Shown: positions 43,296 through 51,217 of the stretch, one piece after another
Layout of the letters: each line of letters begins with the position of its first letter
Position numbering within the stretch: the first letter of the stretch is position 1
From: Flavobacterium sp.
Lineage (GTDB): Bacteria; Bacteroidota; Bacteroidia; Flavobacteriales; Flavobacteriaceae
NCBI RefSeq assembly: GCF_004295795.1
Contig: NZ_SEBR01000005.1
Coordinates: 124,001 to 188,000, forward strand
Direction of reading: 5' to 3'
DNA length: 64,000 bases
Notes under the pieces: generated by a model
Seen by the model: the letters and a program-made list of their open reading frames with translations, nothing else
The model's database searches: none
Told to the model about the DNA's origin: nothing
Made by a program: the position numbers and the translations under genes

Positions 43296-43910
43296 ATGAG
43301 AAAGATTTTACTTGTCGCGATTTTCCTTGTCGGATGCGCGATGAACGCTCAGGTGAAGTTCGCCCCAGGAATCCGCGCGGGCGCCAATTTCGCCCAACTC
43401 ACAGAATCGGAAACCGGAATAAAAACCGACTTCTACATTGGCGGATTCGCCGGAATCAAGTTCACGAAACACTACACTTTGCAGCCCGAGGTGATTTATT
43501 CGCGTCAAGGTGCGGAAGGCGATTACCGTATTTACGACCCGTTGTACGACAACAACGGCAACCTGATTTCGGAATACAGAACCGAAAATGTCGACGTTTC
43601 GCTTCAGTATTTATCGGTCGCGCTCATGAATAAGTTTACCTTTGCCGACAGGATTTCGATCGCGATCGGTCCGTCGATTGACGCGTTGGTAAAACACAGC
43701 ACGCCGGTTCAAAACGATGTCGATTTGACGATACAACTTGGTTTGGGCGTGCGTCTTATCGATGGTTTGGAAGCCGAAGTGCGGCTCAAAAAAGGAGTCG
43801 TGAATGCGATCACTGATGAACCGTACATCGACAACGACGAATTTTTCGGATTCGAGGACGGAACCAATTTCGTGGTTCAGGTTGGTTTGAGTTATACTTT
43901 TGGACGATAA
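43296..43910 (+). CDS. Outer-membrane beta-barrel protein (PorT-like), copy 2
   Basis: A 204-residue paralogue of the 42704 product: signal peptide MRKILLVAIFLVGCAMNA, A-P-G-I-R-A-G-A-N-F-A, L-Q-P-E-V-I-Y-S-R-Q-G-A, C-terminal Q-V-G-L-S-Y-T-F. The Cys in V-G-C-A lies within the signal, but A-M-N-A-Q is the better cleavage site, so I do not call it a lipoprotein. Confidence 0.82.
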   Translation: MRKILLVAIFLVGCAMNAQVKFAPGIRAGANFAQLTESETGIKTDFYIGGFAGIKFTKHYTLQPEVIYSRQGAEGDYRIYDPLYDNNGNLISEYRTENVDVSLQYLSVALMNKFTFADRISIAIGPSIDALVKHSTPVQNDVDLTIQLGLGVRLIDGLEAEVRLKKGVVNAITDEPYIDNDEFFGFEDGTNFVVQVGLSYTFGR

Positions 43911-43911
43911 T

Positions 43912-44289
43912 ATGTTACTACAGGATTTTTACACGATTGTTTCTAAAGACGCGGTTTCCGACGGAAACTTCACAGTCAATATTCACGTAAACGCGGCCCA
44001 CGAGGTTTTCAAAGGACATTTTCCGGGAAATCCGGTAATGCCGGGCGTTTGTATGATGCAAATAATCAAGGAGTTGACAGAGGAAATTATAGAATCGAAT
44101 CTATTCATGCAAAGTTTGTCGAACGTGAAGTTCATGGCTTTGATCAATCCCGACAAAACGCCAACTCTTCGTTTGGAGCTAAATGTATCCGAAACCGAGG
44201 ATAACCTTGTGAAAGTCAAGAATACGACGTACTTTAATGATACGGTGGCACTAAAATTAGCCAGCACATATAAAAAAGTCCAGTCATGA
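43912..44289 (+). CDS. FabZ-like hotdog dehydratase, His present, Glu replaced by Gln (DH 3)
   Basis: A 125-residue protein with the catalytic motif G-H36-F-P-G-N-P-V-M-P-G of FabA/FabZ dehydratases. The acidic partner, normally Glu 14 residues later, is Gln50 (G-V-C-M-M-Q). It therefore complements DH 1 and DH 2, which keep the Glu and lack the His. The start is ATG 43912, one base after the barrel gene; the longer frame would overlap it. The stop overlaps the next ATG (ATGA). Confidence 0.82.
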   Translation: MLLQDFYTIVSKDAVSDGNFTVNIHVNAAHEVFKGHFPGNPVMPGVCMMQIIKELTEEIIESNLFMQSLSNVKFMALINPDKTPTLRLELNVSETEDNLVKVKNTTYFNDTVALKLASTYKKVQS

Positions 44290-44768
44290 AAATCATCGCT
44301 TCTTTAGTTTGTCTTTTCGTTTTGGCTTTCGCCGATATTTCCGAAGTCAGGAAATTGTATCCCGATGCGGCCAAATCGGAAGAGAGCGCCAATGCATTCT
44401 TCCAGAAAATGTCGGCGGTTTCAGATTCCGACGCCAACAAAGCGCTCGTCGCATACAAAGGCGCGGCCGAAAGTTTGATGTCGAAATACGGGAATACGCT
44501 CGGCAAGAAAACCAAACACATGAAAGCGGCTGCGAAATTGATTGACGGTGCAGTCACTGCCGATGCCGACAATATCGAGATTCGCATGATCCGACTTTCG
44601 GTTCAGGAAAGCGTCCCGAAAATCGTCGGATACAAGAAAAACATCAAGGAAGACAAGGCATTCATCGTGGCAAATTTCGGCAAAAGCGGCGCACTCAAAG
44701 AATACATCAAGAATTTTATCCTGCGTTCGAAGACTTTTTCCGACGAGGAGAAAAAAGCCTACAAATAA
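44286..44768 (+). CDS. Exported helical protein of unknown function
   Basis: A 160-residue protein with a signal-like N-terminus (MKIIASLVCLFVLAFA) and a helix-rich, Lys/Ala-rich mature part. I do not recognise it. It is coupled to DH 3 by an ATGA overlap and followed after 12 bases by the glycosyltransferase. A periplasmic accessory role in pigment assembly is possible. Confidence 0.65.
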   Translation: MKIIASLVCLFVLAFADISEVRKLYPDAAKSEESANAFFQKMSAVSDSDANKALVAYKGAAESLMSKYGNTLGKKTKHMKAAAKLIDGAVTADADNIEIRMIRLSVQESVPKIVGYKKNIKEDKAFIVANFGKSGALKEYIKNFILRSKTFSDEEKKAYK

Positions 44769-44780
44769 GTCTAAGCGACG

Positions 44781-45947
44781 ATGACCGACGTTACTCAGCA
44801 ACTGAAAAGGCTTAATGTATGTGTGATTATTCCCACATATAACAACCACAAAACGCTAAAGCGCGTCATCGATTCGGTTTTGGAATTTACGCCAGATGTG
44901 ATTGTCGTGAACGACGGCGCAACAGATTCCACAGCCGAAATCCTTTCGAATTACCCGCAACTCACGATTGTCACACATCCCAAAAACATCGGGAAAGGCA
45001 TGGCGTTGCGAAACGGATTCGCGAAAGCCCGCGAATTGCATTTCGACCACGCGATCACGATAGATTCTGACGGACAACATTTCGCCTCAGATTTGCCTGT
45101 TTTCCTCAATTCGCTTGAATCGGAAGGCGAGGCGTTGCTCATCGGCGGGCGAAACATGACTCAGGAAGGCGTGCCCAAAAAGAGCAGTTTCGGGAATAAT
45201 TTTTCCAATTTCTGGTTTTGGTTCGAAACCGGAATCCGTTTGCAAGACACGCAATCGGGGTTTCGACTTTATCCTTTGCACCAGATTCCGAAGCACTATT
45301 TCACCAAAAAATTCGAGTTCGAAATCGAGGTAATCGTGCGTTCGGCCTGGCGCGGCGTCGACGTGAAAAATGTTCCGATCCAAGTCAAGTACGATCCGAG
45401 CGAGCGCGTTTCACATTTCCGTCCGTTCAAGGATTTTACGAGGATCTCGATTCTGAATACGGTTTTGGTCACGATCTGCTTTTTGTGGATTTTCCCGAGA
45501 AACGTGTTTCGGAAACTAAAAAAAAAAGGACTTAAGAAGTTTTTCCTCGAGAATGTGATGCAAAGCCAGGATTCGAATCGCGTCAAGGCATTGTCGATTG
45601 CACTTGGCGTTTTTATCGGGATTAGTCCGTTTTGGGGATTTCAGACGATTTTGGCGCTGTTTCTCGCGACGGTTTTCAAACTCAACAAAGCCATTTCGTA
45701 TATTTTCTCGAACGTCTCGATTCCGCCGATGATTCCTTTTGTCGTCGCGGCCTCGCTTTGGACGGGAAGCTTTTTTTATGACACGGGCGCGCAACTTTTC
45801 CCCGAACTTCCCATCACTTTCGAAAAGCTCAAAGTACATTTTGGCCAATATCTCATTGGAAGTCTTACTTTTGCGGCAATTTCAGCGGTCGCGGCCGGAC
45901 TTTTGAGCTACGGTTTGCTGACATTCTGGAAGAAAGAGACGAGATAA
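44781..45947 (+). CDS. Family 2 glycosyltransferase fused to DUF2062
   Basis: A 388-residue protein. The N-terminal GT2 domain (about 10-215) has I-I-P-T-Y-N-N near 16-22, V-V-N-D-G-A-T-D-S-T near 42-51 and the metal-binding D-S-D-G-Q-H near 94-99. The C-terminal DUF2062 part (about 265-385) has three or four membrane helices and G-V-F-I-G-I-S-P-F-W-G-F. Dolichol-phosphate-mannose-synthase-like activity is typical. Similar genes occur in aryl polyene loci. The next gene starts on the base after the stop. Confidence 0.87.
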   Translation: MTDVTQQLKRLNVCVIIPTYNNHKTLKRVIDSVLEFTPDVIVVNDGATDSTAEILSNYPQLTIVTHPKNIGKGMALRNGFAKARELHFDHAITIDSDGQHFASDLPVFLNSLESEGEALLIGGRNMTQEGVPKKSSFGNNFSNFWFWFETGIRLQDTQSGFRLYPLHQIPKHYFTKKFEFEIEVIVRSAWRGVDVKNVPIQVKYDPSERVSHFRPFKDFTRISILNTVLVTICFLWIFPRNVFRKLKKKGLKKFFLENVMQSQDSNRVKALSIALGVFIGISPFWGFQTILALFLATVFKLNKAISYIFSNVSIPPMIPFVVAASLWTGSFFYDTGAQLFPELPITFEKLKVHFGQYLIGSLTFAAISAVAAGLLSYGLLTFWKKETR

Positions 45948-48900
45948 ATGCACAGGTTTTTCTTTGCCATACACGAGTTTGTGAGCAAGAACAAGGCGAT
46001 TTCCATCGGGATTGCCTTGGCGATTTTGTGTGTCTTCGGATTTTTCGGGTCGCGCCTCAAATTCGAGGAAGACGTCACCAAACTTTTGCCCGTGAACGAC
46101 AAACTCGACGTCACGGCAAAAGTGTTGAAACAAGTCAATTTCGCCGACAAAATTACAGTGATCTTCGAATCAAAACCCGACGGAAATCCTGAAGATTTGC
46201 AGCAAACGGCCCAGGTTTTCATCGATTCGTTGGAGAAATCCTGCAAACCCTATTACAAAGAGATCCAAGGCAAAATTGCCGAAGAAAACATCGATGAGAC
46301 AATTGGTTTCGTGTTCGACAATTTGCCGTTGTTTTTGGACGAATCCGATTATGCGCAAATCGAGTCCAAACTTTCGCAAGATTCGATAAAAGCCACGGTC
46401 GATGCGAATTACCGCTCGATTTTGTCGCCGTCTGGGATGATTACGGGCGATTTTATAAGACGTGATCCGCTCGGGATTTCGTTCATCGGACTCAAAAAAC
46501 TGCAACAACTCAGTCTTGGCGACGATTTTACGCTCGAAAACGGCTTCGTGATGACCAAAGACAAAAAGATGCTCTTGTTGTTCATCGCGCCAAACCAATC
46601 GACTTCCGAGGCAAGCAAAAACGCCGAATTCTCAAAGAAACTCTACGCGATAAAAGACAAACTCAATACGTCGAAAACTACAAAGACGAGTTACTTCGGA
46701 GCGCCGTTGATCGCGGTCGCAAACGCCACACAAATCAAGGGTGACGTGATGTTGACGACGATTCTCGCGATGAGCGCGCTCATGTTGATCCTGGTTTTGT
46801 TCTACCGAAAGAACACGATTCCAATCATCATTTTTATCCCGACGATTTTCGGAGCGCTTTTCGCGTTGACGGTTTTGTACTTCGTTAAGGAGACGATTTC
46901 GGCCATTTCACTTGGAATCGGCGCGATTCTGATTGGCATCACGATCGATTATTCGCTCCACATTCTCACGCATTACAAGCACAATGTCGACATAAAACAC
47001 ACGTACGAAATCATCACCAAACCACTTTTCATGAGCTCGACTACGACAGCTCTGGCGTTTTTGTGCCTGCTTTTCGTAAAATCTGAAGCCTTGCAAGATC
47101 TGGGTATTTTCGCGGCTTCGATTGTGATCGGGTCGGCGTTTTTCTCGCTTTTGATCGTTCCGCATTTGTATAATCCGAAGAAAGATACGTCGGCTCACAA
47201 GGAAAATTTCATCGAGAAAGCGGCCGGATTTTCGTTCGACAGCAACAAATGGCTTATCGCAGGTTGCGCGATTTTGGTCGTCATCAGTTTTTTCACTTCG
47301 AGAAATGTCGACTTCGACGCCGATTTGTCCAAACTCAATTACATTCCGGAAGATATCCGTCAAGCGGAAAAAGAACTTGAGCGAAATTCGAGCCTGACTT
47401 CCAAAACGATTTACGTCGCGGCTTACGGAAACAGTCAGGACGAGGCTTTGGCCAACAATTCGCGACTTTTCGAAGATTTGGAATCGGACAAAAAATCGGG
47501 TAAAATTATCAATTTCAGTTCCATCGGCGGATTGGTTTTGCCGACATCCGAACAACGGCAAAAGATCGATCGCTGGAACGCGTTCTGGACGTCCGAAAAG
47601 AAGTCAGGATTAAAGGCGAAATTGGTTTCCGAAGGCGAAAAAATCGGTTTCAAATCGAATACATACGATCCGTTTTACGAGGAATTGGACAAAAAGTTCG
47701 AACCCGTTTCGATAATAAATCTCAGGAAAATCGCGGCTTTGCAACTGGACGAATTCCTTGCGGACAAGAACGGTTTTTACACCGTTTCGACTTTAGTGAA
47801 AGTTTCGAATCAGCAACGCAATGCTTTCGTGAAATCGGCAGCTTTCAAGAAAAATGTCGTGGCGATCGACCGTCAGGAAATGAACGAGAGTTTTCTCACG
47901 CAACTTCGCGACGATTTCAACAACCTCGTCGATTACTCGCTAATTGCCGTGATAGCGATCCTTTTCGTGTTTTTCCGACGCATCGAAATAGTGCTTGTCG
48001 CGACAATTCCAATAGTGCTCACAGGTTTGGTCACGGCCGGCGTCATGGGTGTTTTTGGGCTTGAACTGAACATTTTCAGTACGATTGTATGCACGCTTAT
48101 TTTTGGTCACGGCGTCGATTTCTCGATTTTCATGACGAGTGCGTTGCAAAAAGAATACACCGACGGTCGCGACGAGCGCAAGGTTTACCGAACTTCGATC
48201 ATTTTGGCGGCGATTACCACGATTTTGGGTGTCGGCGCTTTGATTTTCGCGGGTCATCCTTCGTTGAAGTCGATTTCGTCTGCCGCGCTGATTGGCGTTT
48301 TTGCGGCTTGTGCGATGATTTTCGTTTTGTATCCGATGCTGTTCCGTTGGATTTTTTTCGCCCGACGCAAGATTGGTTTTGCGCCAATCCGACTTCGGAG
48401 AATGCTACATTCGTTCGTTTCGCTCGGATATTATGCCATTGGCGGATTTCTCGTGTCGATTTTGAGTTTTGTATTCATGAAGTTTTTGCCGTTTTCGAAA
48501 ACCCGAAAAACCAAGATCTTCCACAAGATCATGTCGGTTTACATGAATTCTGTTTTTTATACTTTTCCGGCCGTCACGCGCAAAATCTACAACGAACAAG
48601 GAGAAGATTTCAAGAAACCCGCGATCATCATTGCCAATCACACGTCTTTTCTAGACGTCATGGCGATGGGCGGACTCAACGGCAACATAATTTTCCTGGT
48701 TTCCGATCACGTTTACAACAACCCGATAATTGGGCTTGGCGTGCGTTTGGCTGGATTTTATCCGGCGAGCGAAGGCTTGGAAGTTGGCGTTGAACATCTT
48801 CGCGAAAAGATCGAGCAAGGTTTTTCCCTGATGATTTTTCCTGAAGGCACGCGAAGTGAAGACAATTCGATCAAGCGTTTCAAGAAAGGCGCTTTTTTTC

Positions 48901-49613
48901 TCGCTCAGGAATTCGGGCTTGACATTTTGCCGATTTTGATCCAAGGTTATTCCGAAGCCGCGCCAAAGAACGATTTCATCCTGAACGGAACGACGACCGC
49001 GATAAAATTTTTGCCGCGAATCAAACCCGATGATCTGCGTTTCGGCAAGGATTATTCCGAAAGGACGAAAAAGATCAACGCTTACATGCGGGATGAATTC
49101 CAGAAACTTCGCAACGAGCAGGAAGGCCCGAAATACTGGGAAAAGTTCGCGCTCGGAAGTTTCGATTTCAAGGAAGAATTCGTGATCGAGGCCGTAAAAT
49201 CTGACTTTGAAAAAAATCTCGACTTGTATTATCGCCTCAATAAACACATTCCGCAAAAGGCGAAAATGCTCCATATCGCTGACGACTACGGGCAGATCGA
49301 CGTGATGTTGTTGTTGCAACAGTCGCTCAGGAAAATCGATTCTTATATTTCCGATGACGAAAAAAAGCGCATCGCATCGCAGAACCATCTGTGGCAAAAA
49401 AGGGAAATCCGTTATGTCGACAAACCTCAAAAGCGATATGAATTGGCATTGGTTTCTGCGAAAAAAATCGAATCGGACCATATTTCGGAGCTTTCCGACC
49501 ATATCATTTTGCTCGACAACGACAACCTTTTGCCTAACTTCGAAAAATCGGACTTCAAAATCGTCCACAAAGAAGAAAAAATTACGATACTGAAACGTGA
49601 AAAAGCAATATGA
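45948..49613 (+). CDS. MMPL/RND-type exporter fused to a PlsC-like acyltransferase
   Basis: A 1221-residue inner-membrane protein. Residues about 1-860 form an MMPL exporter: twelve helices in two sets with large periplasmic loops, and R-R-I-E-I-V-L / F-G-H-G-V-D-F-S-I-F-M in the second set. Residues about 880-1080 are an acyltransferase with N-H898-T-S-F-L-D and F-P-E-G-T-R-S near 964. The last 140 residues (H-I-A-D-D-Y-G-Q-I-D, L-L-D-N-D-N-L-L-P-N-F) form a further domain that I cannot name. It probably exports or flips a lipid-like pigment and acylates it or its carrier. The final 17 bases overlap the next gene. Confidence 0.85.
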   Translation: MHRFFFAIHEFVSKNKAISIGIALAILCVFGFFGSRLKFEEDVTKLLPVNDKLDVTAKVLKQVNFADKITVIFESKPDGNPEDLQQTAQVFIDSLEKSCKPYYKEIQGKIAEENIDETIGFVFDNLPLFLDESDYAQIESKLSQDSIKATVDANYRSILSPSGMITGDFIRRDPLGISFIGLKKLQQLSLGDDFTLENGFVMTKDKKMLLLFIAPNQSTSEASKNAEFSKKLYAIKDKLNTSKTTKTSYFGAPLIAVANATQIKGDVMLTTILAMSALMLILVLFYRKNTIPIIIFIPTIFGALFALTVLYFVKETISAISLGIGAILIGITIDYSLHILTHYKHNVDIKHTYEIITKPLFMSSTTTALAFLCLLFVKSEALQDLGIFAASIVIGSAFFSLLIVPHLYNPKKDTSAHKENFIEKAAGFSFDSNKWLIAGCAILVVISFFTSRNVDFDADLSKLNYIPEDIRQAEKELERNSSLTSKTIYVAAYGNSQDEALANNSRLFEDLESDKKSGKIINFSSIGGLVLPTSEQRQKIDRWNAFWTSEKKSGLKAKLVSEGEKIGFKSNTYDPFYEELDKKFEPVSIINLRKIAALQLDEFLADKNGFYTVSTLVKVSNQQRNAFVKSAAFKKNVVAIDRQEMNESFLTQLRDDFNNLVDYSLIAVIAILFVFFRRIEIVLVATIPIVLTGLVTAGVMGVFGLELNIFSTIVCTLIFGHGVDFSIFMTSALQKEYTDGRDERKVYRTSIILAAITTILGVGALIFAGHPSLKSISSAALIGVFAACAMIFVLYPMLFRWIFFARRKIGFAPIRLRRMLHSFVSLGYYAIGGFLVSILSFVFMKFLPFSKTRKTKIFHKIMSVYMNSVFYTFPAVTRKIYNEQGEDFKKPAIIIANHTSFLDVMAMGGLNGNIIFLVSDHVYNNPIIGLGVRLAGFYPASEGLEVGVEHLREKIEQGFSLMIFPEGTRSEDNSIKRFKKGAFFLAQEFGLDILPILIQGYSEAAPKNDFILNGTTTAIKFLPRIKPDDLRFGKDYSERTKKINAYMRDEFQKLRNEQEGPKYWEKFALGSFDFKEEFVIEAVKSDFEKNLDLYYRLNKHIPQKAKMLHIADDYGQIDVMLLLQQSLRKIDSYISDDEKKRIASQNHLWQKREIRYVDKPQKRYELALVSAKKIESDHISELSDHIILLDNDNLLPNFEKSDFKIVHKEEKITILKREKAI

Positions 49614-51111
49614 CGTCGTGATAATAGGAAGCGGGCTCGCCGGATTGGTGTGCGCCGTGCTCTTGGCGAAAGAAGGCTACAAGGTTTGCGTGCTCGAAAA
49701 AAACAACCAATTTGGCGGCAATCTGCAGACTTTCGTGCGCGACAAGACGATTTTCGACACGGGAATTCACTACATCGGCGGATTGGGCGAGGGCGAGAAC
49801 CTGAACAGGCTTTTTTCGTACCTCGGAATCATGGACGATCTGCGTCTCAAACAAATGGACAAAAATGGTTTCGACATGATTTCTTTTGGAGATGATTTAA
49901 CCGAATATCCGCAAGCGCAAGGTTACGAAGCATTTGTGTCCGAATTGTCGAAATTCTTTCCGGAAGAGCGAAAAAACATTGCGAATTATTGCGAAAAACT
50001 GCAAGCTGCTTGTGACTCTTTTCCGCTTTACAAACTTGAATCGGAAGGTTCGTACGACGAAAACATGATGCGTCTGAACGCCAAGGAAGTCATCGACTCC
50101 ATCACCGAAAACGAGACATTGCGCGCGGTTTTGGCCGGAACGAACTTTTTGTATGCGGCGATTCCGGAGAAAAGTCCGTTTTACCTTCATGCTTTGGCTG
50201 TCAATTCTTACATCAAAAGCGCGCATCGCTGCATCAACGGCGGAAGCCAGATTACGAAACAGCTCATCAAACAACTCAAAGCTCACGGCGGCGAGACTTT
50301 CAAATACAAGGAAGTCATCAAATTCGAGGTTGACGAAACACGAGTGAAATCGGTGAAAATAAAAGATGGAAGCGAGGTCGAAGCCGATATTTTCATCTCG
50401 AACATCGAACTCAAAACGATGCTTGATTTGGTCGGGCAAGAGCATTTTCGCAAGGTTTTTTACAATCGGATACAAAATCTCGAGAATACGCTGTCGGCGT
50501 TTAGCGTTTACATCGTTTTCAAGCCTGGAAGTTTCGAATATATCAACAGGAATTTCTATCATTTCGCTTCCGCGGATGACGTTTGGTCGGCACACGAATA
50601 TTCGGACGAAACCTGGCCAAAGTCGTATCTGATAACATTCAACGCCACACATCACTCGGAAACTTTCGCCGACGGAATGACGATTTTGACGTACATGAAA
50701 TACGACGACGTGCGGCATTGGGAAAACACGTTCAACACGACAGCCGAAAGGCACGACCGAGGCGAATCTTACGAGGAATTCAAAATCCGAAAGGCCGAAA
50801 AACTTCTTTCAGAAGTCGTCAAAAAGTTCCCGAATCTTCGCGATTGCATCCAATCTGTGCACACTTCTTCGCCTTTGAGTTATCGCGATTACATTGGAAG
50901 TTCTGGAGGAAATATGTACGGTTACGTAAAAGATGCCGAAAACCCGCTGCTGACGATGATTCCGCTCAAGACCAAGTTCGAGAATTTGTACCTTACGGGC
51001 CAAAGTGTGAACACACACGGCGTCGTTGGCGTTTCGCTTGGCGCAGTTCGCACCTGCGGGGAAATTTTGGGTCGGAAGTATATTATTGATAAAATTGCGG
51101 GTCGTGAGTAG
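49597..51111 (+). CDS. FAD-dependent phytoene-desaturase/isomerase-like oxidoreductase
   Basis: A 504-residue flavoprotein. The dinucleotide motif is V-V-I-I-G-S-G-L-A-G-L near residues 7-17, then L-E-K-N-N-Q-F-G-G near 33-41, and the C-terminal FAD motif L-T-G-Q-S-V-N-T-H-G near 465-474. CrtI/CrtISO-like enzymes act on polyenes, which fits saturation, desaturation or isomerisation of the aryl polyene or alkyl chain. The start is GTG 49597 inside the end of the exporter gene. Confidence 0.85.
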   Translation: MKKQYDVVIIGSGLAGLVCAVLLAKEGYKVCVLEKNNQFGGNLQTFVRDKTIFDTGIHYIGGLGEGENLNRLFSYLGIMDDLRLKQMDKNGFDMISFGDDLTEYPQAQGYEAFVSELSKFFPEERKNIANYCEKLQAACDSFPLYKLESEGSYDENMMRLNAKEVIDSITENETLRAVLAGTNFLYAAIPEKSPFYLHALAVNSYIKSAHRCINGGSQITKQLIKQLKAHGGETFKYKEVIKFEVDETRVKSVKIKDGSEVEADIFISNIELKTMLDLVGQEHFRKVFYNRIQNLENTLSAFSVYIVFKPGSFEYINRNFYHFASADDVWSAHEYSDETWPKSYLITFNATHHSETFADGMTILTYMKYDDVRHWENTFNTTAERHDRGESYEEFKIRKAEKLLSEVVKKFPNLRDCIQSVHTSSPLSYRDYIGSSGGNMYGYVKDAENPLLTMIPLKTKFENLYLTGQSVNTHGVVGVSLGAVRTCGEILGRKYIIDKIAGRE

Positions 51112-51119
51112 CGTTTTGG

Positions 51120-51147
51120 GAGTCAAGAGTCAAGAGTCAAGAGTCAA
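51120..51147. repeat. Heptamer tandem repeat GAGTCAA x 4
   Basis: Four perfect copies in the 106-base gap between the desaturase-like gene and the C45 gene. No promoter box is obvious. It is a second, unrelated 7-base repeat in this window. Confidence 0.9.
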
Positions 51148-51217
51148 GATTGGGGCGGGAAATATTCAGTGGAGTACTTTTCCCATTCGCACGAACTTAA
51201 CTTTTCTCAACTACTTA

